A stretch of DNA of 64,000 nucleotides from Armatimonadota bacterium (GTDB lineage: Bacteria > Armatimonadota > Zipacnadia > JAUWAU01): assembly GCA_030601885.1 (NCBI GenBank), contig JAUWAU010000017.1, positions 53,303 to 117,302 on the forward strand, in the 5' to 3' direction. Position numbers and translations under genes: made by a program. Position 1 is the stretch's first letter. Each line of letters begins with the position of its first letter. This document shows positions 6,879 through 17,100 of the stretch, piece after piece. The notes under the pieces were generated by a model that was not told where the DNA came from, did not search any database, and worked only from the letters and a program-made list of their open reading frames with translations.

Positions 6879-9275
6879 TCACGCTGACTTTGCGGCGGGT
6901 CGCTGTCGCTGGCGCGGCGGCGCCTCCAGGGCAGCATCGATGACCTCATCGAGGTTCTGAACGAAGACGAACTCCAAGCCCTCGATGAGCTCTTGCGGGA
7001 TATCCTCCAGGTCGCGCTCGTTCCTCGCCGGCAATATCACCCGCTTGATCCCGGCGCGGTAGGCGGCGAGCACCTTTTGCTTTACGCCGCCTATGGGCAG
7101 CACCTGGCCGCGAAGGGTGATCTCGCCCGTCATGCCCGTGTCAGAGCGCGCCGGCGTGCTGGTCAGCAGTGAGACGAGAGCCGTCGCCATCGAAACGCCG
7201 GCTGAGGGCCCATCCTTTGGGATGCCGCCCGCCGGCACGTGGATGTGGATATCACTGTGCTCGAAGAAGCCTGCCTCGATGCCGAGATGCTCGGCATTGC
7301 TGCGGACATAGCTCAAGGCGGCCTCGGCCGACTCTTTCATCACGTCGCCGAGCTGGCCGGTGATCTGCAGTCGCCTGTCGCCGGGCATGCGCGTGGCTTC
7401 CACAAAGAGGATGTCCCCGCCGGCCGGCGTGTAGGCCAGCCCGCACACGACGCCCCTCTGCCCTTTGCGCAGCGCCGTCTCGCTGAAGAAGCGCGTCGGG
7501 CCAAGGTAGTCCTCGACGCTCTTGCCGGTGACAGACGTGGGCTTGTCGTTACCCAACGCCACCTCCTTGGCCACTTTGCGGCAGATGGTGCCGATCTCGC
7601 GCTCCAGGTTCCTGAGGCCGGCTTCCCGGGTGTAACCGTCAATGATGCGCTTGAGGGCGGCTTTCGAAATGCGCAAGTGCTTGTGCTTGAGGCCGTGGCC
7701 CTCGAGTTGGCGGGGGATGAGGAACCGCCGGGCAATTTGGATCTTTTCCGCGTCCGTGTAGCCGGGCAGGGCGAGCGTTTCCATGCGGTCGTGCAGCGCC
7801 GGTGGAATTGGTTCAAGCACATTCGCGGTGCAGATGAAGATGACTCGAGATAGATCGAAGGGCACGTCGATGTAATGATCGCTGAAGGCGTGATTCTGCT
7901 CCGGATCGAGCACCTCGAGGAGCGCCGCACTCGGGTCGCCGCGGAAGTCCGCGCCGAGCTTGTCGATCTCATCGAGCATGAAGATCGGGTTGTTCGCGCC
8001 GCAGTTCTTGATGCCCTGGAGGATGCGTCCCGGCAATGCCCCCACATACGTGCGTCGGTGGCCGCGGATCTCCGCTTCGTCGCGCACGCCGCCGAGCGAG
8101 ATGCGGACGAATTTGCGACCCATGGCCCGGGCGATGGACTGTCCCAGAGAGGTCTTCCCCGTCCCTGGCGGCCCGTAGAAGCACAGAATGGGCCCCCTCA
8201 TGTCGTCCTTGAGCTTGCGAACGGCGAGGTGCTCCACGATGCGGTCCTTGAGCTTGTCCAGATCGTAGTGGTCCTCGTCGAGTATCCGCTGAGCCTCGAC
8301 GATGTCGATGCTATCCTCACTGCTCACGCTCCACGGCATGTCGAGCAGCCAGTCCACATAGGTGCGGGCGGTGGTGTACTCGGCGGATGCGCTCGGCATT
8401 CTCGAGAGCCGATCCACCTCGCGCATGGCTGCGGCCTGAGCCGCCTCGGGCATGTTGGCCGCCTCAATGCGCTCGCGCAGCTCATCTGTCTCCACCTCCA
8501 GCCCCTCGCCCTCGCCGAGCTCCTTTTGGATCGCCCGAAGCTGCTGGCGGAGGTAGTACTCCCGCTGCGCCTTGGTCATCTCCTCGTGCGCCTCTTCCTC
8601 GATGCGGCTTCCTATCTTGAGACGCTCCAACTCTCGAGATGCCAACTCGGTGACACGGCGCACTCGCGCCAACGGATCGATCAGCTCCAGGATCTCCTGG
8701 CGTTCGACGAGCTCCAGGTTGAGGTTGGCGGCGATGAGGTCGGCGAGCGAACCGGCCCGCTCGACATTGACGGCGTGGACCTTGACCTCGTCGGGTAATT
8801 GCGGCGACTCATCCACGATCTTGTCGAATATCCGCAGCAGTCCCTGCTGATAGCCTTCGAACTCCTCGTCGTCGTCCTTCTCCTCCGGCTCCTCGATGGC
8901 TCGCACCCGGACGATCAGGAATGGCTCGGTCTGGGAGTACTCCAGTATCTCTATCCGGCTAATCCCCTGGCACAGAACCCGCCGGCTCCCATCAGGCAGC
9001 TTGATCATGCGAAAGATCTTCGTTGCCGTGCCGCGAGCATAGAGGTGCTCAGGCTTGACCGGTTCGGCGTCCGGGTTCTTGGTGGCGATCAGCGCGATCA
9101 TGCCCCGCCCGGCCAGCGCGGCATCAATGAGCGCTGCCTCCGGGCCGGGAGCCGCCTCCAGCGGAAAGATCATCTGGGGATATACGACGTGTCGGCGCAG
9201 TGGCAGAGCCGGGAGGGCGTTGGGCACTTCAACGCCATCGCCGTTGGTCGGCTCGGCTTTGTCCTCGGGCGTCAT
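6879..9275 (-). CDS. lon: ATP-dependent protease Lon (LonA, S16)
   Basis: About 798 residues, typical for LonA. Order: N-terminal substrate-binding LAN domain (LPLRRHVVYPQMIFPLE), a coiled-coil segment around residues 190-290, an AAA+ module with Walker A GPPGTGKT near residue 367 and Walker B FMLDEIDKLG, then the protease domain. The catalytic Ser lies in GIPKDGPSAGVSMATAL near residue 690, and the Lys in GGVKQKVLAAYRAGIKR. It degrades misfolded and regulatory proteins in the cytoplasm. ATG 9275 is preferred to the adjoining GTG 9278. It follows hsp20 by 76 bases on the same strand, which suggests a heat-shock operon driven by the promoter at 9909-9937. Confidence 0.97.
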   Translation of the reverse strand: MTPEDKAEPTNGDGVEVPNALPALPLRRHVVYPQMIFPLEAAPGPEAALIDAALAGRGMIALIATKNPDAEPVKPEHLYARGTATKIFRMIKLPDGSRRVLCQGISRIEILEYSQTEPFLIVRVRAIEEPEEKDDDEEFEGYQQGLLRIFDKIVDESPQLPDEVKVHAVNVERAGSLADLIAANLNLELVERQEILELIDPLARVRRVTELASRELERLKIGSRIEEEAHEEMTKAQREYYLRQQLRAIQKELGEGEGLEVETDELRERIEAANMPEAAQAAAMREVDRLSRMPSASAEYTTARTYVDWLLDMPWSVSSEDSIDIVEAQRILDEDHYDLDKLKDRIVEHLAVRKLKDDMRGPILCFYGPPGTGKTSLGQSIARAMGRKFVRISLGGVRDEAEIRGHRRTYVGALPGRILQGIKNCGANNPIFMLDEIDKLGADFRGDPSAALLEVLDPEQNHAFSDHYIDVPFDLSRVIFICTANVLEPIPPALHDRMETLALPGYTDAEKIQIARRFLIPRQLEGHGLKHKHLRISKAALKRIIDGYTREAGLRNLEREIGTICRKVAKEVALGNDKPTSVTGKSVEDYLGPTRFFSETALRKGQRGVVCGLAYTPAGGDILFVEATRMPGDRRLQITGQLGDVMKESAEAALSYVRSNAEHLGIEAGFFEHSDIHIHVPAGGIPKDGPSAGVSMATALVSLLTSTPARSDTGMTGEITLRGQVLPIGGVKQKVLAAYRAGIKRVILPARNERDLEDIPQELIEGLEFVFVQNLDEVIDAALEAPPRQRQRPAAKSA

Positions 9276-9351
9276 CACTGTGCCACACGTCCTATACGCC
9301 TGCGCCCCGGTGCTGCCTGGCGCAGCGGCGACGCGGCTCGCCGAGTTGGGC

Positions 9352-9804
9352 TCATTCTATGTCAACGGAGAGCACTTTGGGGGGTTGCGGCTTCTTCTTC
9401 GGCAGGTAAATGTGGAGCAGCCCATCCCGGTAGTCGGCGCGGATCTGCTTCTGCTCCACCTCGACGAGCACCTCGATGACCCGCTCGAAGGGTCCGTAGA
9501 TCACTTCAAGCTGGTGATAGTCGCGCGGCTTCCCTTGGGCGGGGTCGTGCCGGGAGCCGCGGATCCTGAGCTGACCAGTGGGAGGATCGAAGTCCACCTG
9601 CATGCGGGAGTTGTCGGCCCCGGCGATCTCCATTCGGATGACCACTTGCGAATCCGTCTCGTATACGTCCGTGGGCGGCTCGAAGGCTGCTCGCGCCGGG
9701 AAGGCGATAGGCTTCTTCGCCGAGAACAAGTGCAGATAGACCCGATCGCTCCCCCGGTGGCTCGAAATCACCGACATCATTGGTGATGTGCGCATCGCCT
9801 TCAT
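9352..9804 (-). CDS. Small heat-shock protein, Hsp20/alpha-crystallin family
   Basis: A 150-residue ATP-independent holdase. The alpha-crystallin domain spans about residues 45-140: PPTDVYETDSQVVIRMEIAG opens it, and the terminal GLLHIYLPKKK carries the expected L-x-I/V strand, followed by a short tail ending VLSVDIE. The start is uncertain: ATG 9804 has GAGGAG 9 bases upstream and gives a normal family length; an upstream ATG at 9837 would add 11 residues (MGEDRYEELRS) but has a poor ribosome site. The gene leads the lon-murQ unit, and the promoter with a 13-base palindrome at 9906-9918 lies just upstream. Confidence 0.85.
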   Translation of the reverse strand: MKAMRTSPMMSVISSHRGSDRVYLHLFSAKKPIAFPARAAFEPPTDVYETDSQVVIRMEIAGADNSRMQVDFDPPTGQLRIRGSRHDPAQGKPRDYHQLEVIYGPFERVIEVLVEVEQKQIRADYRDGLLHIYLPKKKPQPPKVLSVDIE

Positions 9805-9908
9805 GCTCCGCAGCTCCTCGTAGCGGTCTTCGCCCATTCCGCAGCGGCCGCCGTGTGGCCCTCGATGATCGCCCCGCCACTGGTTGACCACTGTCACCAA
9901 TATGCGTG

Positions 9909-9937
9909 ATAATATCACCTTCCGGGCACAAGCGCAA
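9909..9937 (-). promoter_or_regulatory. Promoter of the hsp20-lon unit with overlapping palindrome
   Basis: On the minus strand TTGCGC (9937-9932), a 17-base spacer and TATTAT (9914-9909) form a sigma-70-like promoter, with a start expected near 9902. The -10 box lies inside the palindrome GTGATAATATCAC (9906-9918), which could let a repressor block the promoter. It is not a CIRCE element. Confidence 0.55.
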
Positions 9938-10037
9938 GGTAGCCCACCGCGCCATCGCACTTGGCCCGAACCGGGTCCAGCCAAGTGGGTGCGCTGAGTG
10001 CAGCGAACATGCCATCGGATGGGTGCGTGAGCCCACG

Positions 10038-10973
10038 TTGATCACTACTGTCACGACGAACACGGCCGTTGACGTAGCCACCATTCTGGACTCTCTGGCC
10101 GTCGGGGGCGTGAATCGCTCCTCGGAGGCGACGCTGCACCCCGGTGGCAAGGGGGTCAACGTGGCGAAGGCGGTCAGGGCGCTCGAGGCCGACGTTGTGG
10201 CGACCGGCTTCGTGGGCTCGGGGCCCTTCGCCAGCTCCCTGCGAGCTGCTTTGAATGACGCCGGCGTGGAACACGATTTCGTCGAGGTCGCGGGTGACAC
10301 CCGCCTCACATTCGTCTTGTATGACATGACCGGCGGCAGTGAGACGATCGTGAATAATCCTGCCGCCTATGCGGTCGCTGCTGCGGATGTGGCGCGTCTC
10401 AGCGAGAAGGTCGGTGAGTACGCGGCGCGGAGCAGCTACGTTGTGTTTTCCGGCAGTCTCCCGGCCGAGTGTGCGCCGGAGACGTACCGGGACCTCATCC
10501 AGAGGGCCACGGCAGCGGGCGCCCGAGCAGTGCTGGATACCAGTGGCCCAGCACTGGCCGCCGGACTGCGCGGCGCCCCGTTCATGGTCAAACCGACGCT
10601 GACGGAGTTAGAGGCGGTCCTGGAGCGCCGGTTGCGCTCGCAAGACGCCATTCTCAACGGTTGCGCGGCAGTTCAGCAGATGGGCGTGGAGGTCGTCGTC
10701 GTCTCCATGGGCGCCCATGGGGCGCTGGCGACGTTCGGCGATGAGCGCTACGTGGTGCCTGCGATCCCAACGGACGTCGTCAGCGCCATCGGGGCGGGTG
10801 ACGCGATGGTGGCCGGGATCGTGGTTGCACTGGAGCGAGGACTTGACCCGCCGAAGGGACTTGCCATGGGTTGCGCGGCGGCTGCTTCCAGCCTCCGGCG
10901 CTACGAGGCCGGTGTCCCGGTGGCCGACGAGGTCGCCGCCATGCAGCCGCGCGTGCGAGTGGAGTGCGTCTAG
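10038..10973 (+). CDS. PfkB-family sugar kinase (1-phosphofructokinase/tagatose-6-phosphate kinase type)
   Basis: About 311 residues of the ribokinase/PfkB fold. LITTVTTNTAVDVATILD is the N-terminal strand typical of FruK/LacC-type hexose-phosphate kinases. HPGGKGVNVAKAVRAL is PfkB signature 1, and VVSAIGAGDAMVAGIVVAL is signature 2 with the catalytic base Asp in GAGD. MVKPTLTELEAVL resembles the KPN-E motif of the same subfamily. It phosphorylates a hexose phosphate with ATP in the cytoplasm; fructose-1-phosphate or tagatose-6-phosphate are the usual substrates, and the exact one is unclear here because no PTS or aldolase is adjacent. The start is uncertain: TTG 10038 fits the family N-terminus, GTG 10023 is possible, and neither has a strong ribosome site. 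Divergent from hsp20. Confidence 0.85.
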   Translation: MITTVTTNTAVDVATILDSLAVGGVNRSSEATLHPGGKGVNVAKAVRALEADVVATGFVGSGPFASSLRAALNDAGVEHDFVEVAGDTRLTFVLYDMTGGSETIVNNPAAYAVAAADVARLSEKVGEYAARSSYVVFSGSLPAECAPETYRDLIQRATAAGARAVLDTSGPALAAGLRGAPFMVKPTLTELEAVLERRLRSQDAILNGCAAVQQMGVEVVVVSMGAHGALATFGDERYVVPAIPTDVVSAIGAGDAMVAGIVVALERGLDPPKGLAMGCAAAASSLRRYEAGVPVADEVAAMQPRVRVECV

Positions 10974-11021
10974 CGTCGCCCCACACAATCCCTTCCGTCC
11001 TCCGTGGACGCGACGCCCGCT

Positions 11022-12179
11022 TCAGTAGGTGCTGAAGAGCTTCCCCCACGGCGTCTTCATCGCCGCCTCGACGCGCTTCCTGCCGTGGATGTTGAACCAG
11101 AACAGGTTGTAGTACAGGTTCGAGGCCAGGTACGACCAGGGCACCACCCAGGAGCGGAGCAGCAGCTTCTCGCAGGACTTGAGCCACCCGTGGTAGATGA
11201 GTTTCTGCCCGCGGCTGGCGAATGTCTCGCGCATCCGAAAGCCAAAGCTGACGCCGCCGATGTCCTCTCCCAGCACCTCTATCTCGCTCGGCGTGCCCAC
11301 TCCAAGGCCCTGTTCGTGGGCCATGCGGATGTAGTCCAGCTCCATCGGGTCAAAGCCCATCATCTTGGCCGCAATGGCATCGATGGCCACCTGATCCGCG
11401 CTTGCCAGCAGGTAGTTCTTCACCACGGGCTCCATCGCCCGCGGGCCCGCACCATCCCCGGCGATCGTGCCGTCCATTACGGCGAACAGGCCTGGGTGGA
11501 TCTCCTGCTGAATCGTCAGCAGATCGACCAAGGCCTCGTGGATCCTGGCGTGGCACCAGTGGCGATTGTCCCGGAGCAGCCCCCCGAAGGCGTTTTTCAT
11601 CGCCCCCGTGGTGGTGGTGAACACATGAGTCTTCATGGTAGGCAGATGCAGAGCGTTCTTGCCGATGAAGAGCTTCGGGATGGTTATGCCGTCGGGGAAG
11701 ATATCCTTAAGGGCGAGCATTTCGCGCTCGGGCTCGTAGGTGATCCACTCCACCCCCTCTTCGAATAGCCAGACGGGCGTCAGGTGGTAGCGCTTCAGCA
11801 CGGGATCGTGGCGGTTGTTCACTGCCCCGATGCGCGGATCGACGACAACGGTGCGGTTCTGGGCCGGTATGAGCCCTTCGGCCCGGTGCCCGAGGTCGAG
11901 CAGCGCCTTGACCACACCCTCGAGCTGCCACGGGGTCGTGGAGCAGGCTGGGTAGTAGTGCTGCCAGGAGATATTGATCTTGAGTATGGTCTCGTGCTCG
12001 GACGAGAGTGCCGACGCAGCGCCCGCGAGCCGCATGGCTTCGGCGATGTCTCCCAGGACCGTGTCGGGCGAGGTCCTCAGTACCGCGACTTTACCCATGA
12101 GTTGGGCGGCCGGAGTGGTGTCGCCCGTACCCGTGGCCGCCTGAGGCTCATCCGTGCGCTTGGTTTTGTGGCCGTTCAT
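11022..12179 (-). CDS. DUF362 domain protein
   Basis: A 385-residue protein of the DUF362 family, which occurs alone or fused to ferredoxin domains and has no agreed biochemical role. Recognisable features are ILKINISWQHYYPACSTTPW, VVDPRIGAVN, LPTMKTHVFTTTTGAMKNAF (the most conserved DUF362 stretch) and FAVMDGTIAGDGAGP. No 4Fe-4S motif is fused. The C-terminal 80 residues are aromatic and hydrophobic (WVVPWSYLASNLYYNLFWF) and may touch the membrane. ATG 12179 is supported by GAGG 9 bases upstream and by the strong promoter at 12209-12237, which leaves a leader of about 23 bases. It is convergent with the PfkB gene and divergent from the giant secreted protein. Confidence 0.85.
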   Translation of the reverse strand: MNGHKTKRTDEPQAATGTGDTTPAAQLMGKVAVLRTSPDTVLGDIAEAMRLAGAASALSSEHETILKINISWQHYYPACSTTPWQLEGVVKALLDLGHRAEGLIPAQNRTVVVDPRIGAVNNRHDPVLKRYHLTPVWLFEEGVEWITYEPEREMLALKDIFPDGITIPKLFIGKNALHLPTMKTHVFTTTTGAMKNAFGGLLRDNRHWCHARIHEALVDLLTIQQEIHPGLFAVMDGTIAGDGAGPRAMEPVVKNYLLASADQVAIDAIAAKMMGFDPMELDYIRMAHEQGLGVGTPSEIEVLGEDIGGVSFGFRMRETFASRGQKLIYHGWLKSCEKLLLRSWVVPWSYLASNLYYNLFWFNIHGRKRVEAAMKTPWGKLFSTY

Positions 12180-12208
12180 GGTCCGGTTGCCTCGTCGCTC
12201 TACATCGA

Positions 12209-12237
12209 ACTATAGTGGATGCAGGCGGGCGCGTCAA
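12209..12237 (-). promoter_or_regulatory. Sigma-70 promoter of the DUF362 gene
   Basis: Minus-strand TTGACG (12237-12232), a 17-base spacer, TATAGT (12214-12209). The predicted transcript start is near 12202, about 23 bases before the ATG at 12179. Confidence 0.7.
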
Positions 12238-12295
12238 TCAGTTGTATGGGCCATTTGTGCCCATATTCATGCGGCTTTGCGCGGCCGGGTCGAGG

Positions 12296-12324
12296 TTGAC
12301 TTTTGGTGGTCAATCCTGTAGAAT
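12296..12324 (+). promoter_or_regulatory. Sigma-70 promoter of the giant secreted protein gene
   Basis: TTGACT (12296-12301), a 17-base spacer, TAGAAT (12319-12324). Transcription would start near 12331 and leave a leader of about 250 bases before ATG 12583. I see no known riboswitch or other gene in that leader. Confidence 0.65.
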
Positions 12325-12582
12325 GCGGCGCGAGCGTCGGGGGTAGCGTTGAGGCTCACGCGCGGGGCGGACGGACGTTGTCGGATATCTGTGGGTGAGT
12401 CCGTGCGTGCCGCGCTCCAGGGTGCTCGAAGCGGCTTAGTAGGATTAGGCCGATCTCACCTTTACAAACATTTTACGCGGCGTTTTCACGGGCGATACAG
12501 TGCACGGGTACGCGCCTATCAACGGGGCTTACGGGGCGGGCCCTCGCCTGCACTCATGAATAGTCAAACGGAGGGATCTCTG

Positions 12583-14175
12583 ATGGATCGGTCCACAGCG
12601 GCTGGACGACGTTTGGCGATTATTCTCCCTCTTCTCTTTCTTCTCTTTCCCGTTGCCCTTCTCGCATTCTGCGGCACCGCCTCGGCCCAGTCTCCCGTAT
12701 TGAGCTACGGGTTCCAGGGCGATGGCATCTTCCCCACGTTCGCTACCACGAACTCCAGCTATTGGCTGCGGGTGGAATACGATGACAACGATAACGACAC
12801 CCTGACCGACGGCGAGCCGGACCCCATCGAGTACTTCCAGTTCGAGGGGCGTACCGGGGACATGATGTCGGTAGTGAGGCTGGTCGCGTTTCTCAATGAC
12901 ACAGGCGACGGCTATCGACGGGGGATCATGACGTCGCCGACGTCCAACAGCCTCGTGGGCACGCCGGAGAGCTTCTGGACGACGGGCTACCGGCTTCACC
13001 CGCCACTGCCGCCGACCACCTCGGACCTGATGGTGGCATCGACTGCTACCCCGGGGGTCGACTACACCGGGTCAGACATCATAATCCGAAGCACAGCGAC
13101 GAGAGTGGCAAGCTTTTCGGGCTACGGCCCGCGTGCAGAGGTGACTACGGATGATGGGGCCGGGTATGGGCCGCTGTGGACGACGGCCGACGGGGACCTG
13201 GCGCGAACAACTCTGGTATGCGATCCGCTGCCGGCGGGCGACTGGGACCACGGTCGGGTCCGCATTACAGGGCCGACGAACGACCCGAACGTTGGGGAGA
13301 TAAGAGCCATCACGGCGTACGACCCGATGACCGCCACGATCACCGTTGCCTTGCCGTTTACCGACATGGTGGCTCAGGGCACGGAGTTCGTGCTCATCGG
13401 GCCATACACGACGACGGCGGATGGCACCACCCGGGTGCTGTATTGCGCCGATCTGCCCGGGGGGCAGGGGCAGTGGGTCGGAGGCAGCGTGCGCATAACT
13501 GGGCCTACGGGCAACCCGCTCGTGGGCCAAGCGCGGGAGATTGCCACGTACGACCCACTGTCTGGCCGCATCGTCGTCAGGTCTGCCACCCCCTTCGGGC
13601 AGGCCGTCCTGACAGGTGTGGAGTTTGAGCTCGACGGCTTCACCGTGGTTGACTGGAGCCTTGGTGCGCCTGCGTCAGGAGAGAGCTGGCTGGGCGCTCA
13701 GATCACCATCACAGAGGACCCGCATCCAGCTCTGAACCAGGTGCGCAGCGTCGTGGCGTGGAGCCCGGACACCGGGATCTTCAGAGTCGATCAGCCGTTC
13801 CGGGTGCGGATCGCGGTGGACGTCGCTTACGAGATCTTCCTCGCCATCTTCACTCTGCAGGACACCTTCTCCCCGCCGCTGGGGGAGAGCGGGCCCGAGA
13901 GGTGCTCCGTCCAGATGGTCGGGCTGCAGGTGCCGCAGTGGTACCTCAACGGGCCCACTTGGGGCCCCTCCGGAGTGTGGGCGGGCGGGAAGATCGTCAT
14001 CGATGCGGAGGACGACGCGAACCGGGACGGCGACGTGCTGGACCCTGGCGATAACCTCCCCGGCCCTGGCAATCGCAGCGATTTCTACGTGTTCATGAGA
14101 GTCGTGTCGCAGGACCACGTGCGCTTCAGCTTCGGCCCGTGGACGCTTCAGCACGGGCTAGGGTGCAAGGGGTGA
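12583..14175 (+). CDS. Giant secreted beta-sandwich protein, N-terminal part (ends at in-frame TGA)
   Basis: Encodes 530 residues before a TGA at 14173-14175. ATG 12583 has GGAGGG 7-8 bases upstream. The signal peptide is clear: MDRSTAAGRR, then an Ile/Leu/Phe core, cleaved near GTASAQS. Residues 50-150 carry an Asp-rich segment (DDNDNDTLTDGEPDP) that looks calcium-binding. From about residue 200 to 420 there are two good copies and one weaker copy of a ~75-residue module (TTLVCDPLPAGDW, RVRITGP, VGEIRAITAYDPMTATITVALPF) that recurs twice after the stop. The same frame continues open directly after the TGA for 2,480 codons, and the second part has no signal peptide, so I infer a single gene broken by one nonsense codon or read through. 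Confidence 0.75.
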   Translation: MDRSTAAGRRLAIILPLLFLLFPVALLAFCGTASAQSPVLSYGFQGDGIFPTFATTNSSYWLRVEYDDNDNDTLTDGEPDPIEYFQFEGRTGDMMSVVRLVAFLNDTGDGYRRGIMTSPTSNSLVGTPESFWTTGYRLHPPLPPTTSDLMVASTATPGVDYTGSDIIIRSTATRVASFSGYGPRAEVTTDDGAGYGPLWTTADGDLARTTLVCDPLPAGDWDHGRVRITGPTNDPNVGEIRAITAYDPMTATITVALPFTDMVAQGTEFVLIGPYTTTADGTTRVLYCADLPGGQGQWVGGSVRITGPTGNPLVGQAREIATYDPLSGRIVVRSATPFGQAVLTGVEFELDGFTVVDWSLGAPASGESWLGAQITITEDPHPALNQVRSVVAWSPDTGIFRVDQPFRVRIAVDVAYEIFLAIFTLQDTFSPPLGESGPERCSVQMVGLQVPQWYLNGPTWGPSGVWAGGKIVIDAEDDANRDGDVLDPGDNLPGPGNRSDFYVFMRVVSQDHVRFSFGPWTLQHGLGCKG

Positions 14176-17100
14176 GGTGATCCCAAGACGCACACGTTCC
14201 GGTTCGGAGCGCGTATCAGAGACGGCGGGCCCGGCACGGACCTGTCCGCTTGGGTGAGATTGGCTGAGCAGAGCGTCCGTGTATGTGGCTCGGGGGGCCT
14301 GAACCAGGACTTTCTGAGGTGGCAGGGGGCGATCAATACTGGTGATCCCGACCCGCTCAGCATCTACGATCAGCCACCGTGGCTGGTGAACATCCCGTCG
14401 GATGGTAACACGGGCTTGAACACGGCTGACGACGGCACCAGTTCGAGCATTTACACTTTCCAAGTGATATACGAGAATCTCAGCGGGCTGCCACCCCGAT
14501 TCAACTACGACCAAGACTCCATTCACTCAGACGTGCCCCCCTTCCAGGGACAGATTGAAGACAACTGGAACGAGAGGATCGGACCAGTTGATCTGACGTA
14601 CAACAATTGGTTCTACTCCAATTCGAGTGATTCGTGGCTGTATCGGTGGCGCTGGGTAAACCAGGACACAGAGAGCGGCGTGGCGCTTATTATCGACGGC
14701 GACTTCCTGCACCCGCACTTCATGATTCCCATAGACAACAACGGGAATGTGCTCCAAATCCAGAACCTTACGGAAAATGATTATAAGAGTGGCGTGCGCT
14801 TCGTCTATCAGCTACTGCCCACGAGCTACGAGCCCGACGTTGAGTGGTACAAGTATGCAGTGCTCACTGGTCGGCCGCACTACAACAGCTATGTGAACTT
14901 CAGGCCGGTCGATGTGCGGCCATTTCCGACGTTCAGGGCCCCGGGCTACGAGGCCGCCGGACTACACAGCTACCAGTTCATCTGCACGGACGACTTCATG
15001 CCGCCGGGTCAGCGGGCGGATCTGTTCATGGGGCGGCCGTCTGTGCGCACCTTCAACCGGGAGTTCACGCCGCCAAGCATCGGGCCGCCTGTGGAGGACA
15101 CTGTCAATGACCCGTTCCGCCACCTCGAGGTCTCTGGTGTGGCGCCCGGGGGACGGTACAAGTACCCGATTGACAGCCTGGACGAGACGAACCTGACGCC
15201 TGGCGTGTCGGGTCAGCCCACCTACGCGGTTCGCAACAACGACCCGGTGCTCTGGGCGCCGCAGGATAATCCGAGGGCGCCCGTGTTCCCGCCTGTCGGC
15301 GTGGCGGAGTACCCGACCAACGACGGCACCATTGCGCCCAACTTCTTTGCGGACTTCCCCGAGTTGACGGCCCGGGCCGACAACCGCTGGCTGCAGAGCG
15401 ACACGTACAGGTTCCTCATCAACTATGCGAGTTCGTCGAACACGGCGCCGCTACAGATCGAGATGCTGCTGCGGCGCGAGGGCGCTATCGCCTCCGACGA
15501 CGTCACCACCGATCCGGCCACCGTATCGGCCGTGATTCCGATGCAGCAGGTGGACCCGAACGACAGCGACTATCGCGACGGAGCACTGTTCTTCTGCGAG
15601 TTGTCGCCGGTGAACTTGCCCGATCCGCCTGGCCCCGCCTCCAACGCTCAGGTTGACGACTACCAGTACTTCTTCCGGGCCAGCAACGGGACCCGCACGG
15701 TGTGGTTCCCGCGGCGCCCCGAACGCGTCGATCCGATCATCGGGCGGACGTTCCCCGACGATCCCTTCGACTTTGGCGTGAACGTGCGCGATGCCAATAA
15801 CGACTATTACCACTTCCGCGTGAACACGCCGCCGGTGCTGGCCGACGGGGACGTGACGCCCACGTCGCAGCGCCCGGGCCTGCCCTTCACGTACACGGTG
15901 CACTACAGCGACATTGATGGGCCGTTCCGGCGTCAAAACTTCGGCAACAGCAGCGGCCAGGATGGCGACGGCGTCTTCCGTGCCGACCTGAATATCGACA
16001 CGTTTGGCGATCGCGATGGCGTACTGAGCGTCGTGAGCGTCGCCGGCGCCGTCATCGAGTACGAACGGGTCGACGGGCAGCCCGTAACCTACACGGGTGA
16101 TGGACTCGTCAACGACGCCGATGGCGATGGCGTTGACGATGCTGCTGGCACACCCCCTGGTAACACGGTCGTTGACGAGCTGTTCCGGCGGCCGCCGCCG
16201 GTGGCGAATGTGAACTGGCGCGGACGTGAGGTGAAGTTCGAGACGGGCGCGCAGGCGGGCCAGGATCCCATACTCATCGACGTCAACGACACCACTGGTG
16301 CCATACCGACGATCACCTTGGCGAGCGCGCCATCGGCAGTCGCGGCTGGCGATACGTTCACAATCGTTGATTGGGCACTAGCGACGATGTTCCCGGCAGA
16401 TCCGTCCGACGTGGACTTCACCACGCCGAACCAGTATCGGTTCGACACCGGCACCGTGGTGGAGCTAACGCCTGGCCGGTTGCACGAGTACTTCTTCGAA
16501 TTCGCCGACGACCACGCCGACTGGCTGTTCCCCGACGATCCGAGCATTCGTCGTGAGGGCGAGATCATACGCATTCCGGAGGCAGGAGGGTTTGGCAGCC
16601 CCGATAACTTCACCGGTCCCGAGGTGCTCGCGAATCGGGCGCCCACCCTGACGAACTTCTCCTTCACACCCGACCCAACGCCCACCGGTCCCGGCAACGA
16701 TGCGCGCGTAGGCTCCGGCACGCCAGATGACAACGCCGATGGCAACACGGCCACGCCCTTCACACTTCAGGTCACGTATACGGATCTCGACAACGATCCG
16801 CCGAGCGAGATACTGCTGGGAGTTGACGGCACGCCGGCGGCGCCCGACCGCGTGCTGGCTTTGACGGAGCAGGATCCCAACGACACGCTCTTCAGCGACG
16901 GCAAAGTCTACGAGGCACAGGTGCGCCTCGAGGTGGACGTGGACGGCCACATTCTCCGCGGCCGGGCTGCCGACGGTCTGGGAGGAGTGTTCCCGATTGG
17001 GGCGCCCTCAGGTCAGTTCAGCGACCCTGCGGCCCCCAACGGGCCAATAGTGGTGCCGAACTCGTCACCCCGCCTCTTCTTCCCGGCCGTGGACCAGCCC

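Noticed and set aside
14173..14175. TGA as selenocysteine or reassigned codon
   Set aside because: No selenoprotein context or SECIS-like hairpin was evident, and other genes in the window terminate at TGA and use TGG for tryptophan.
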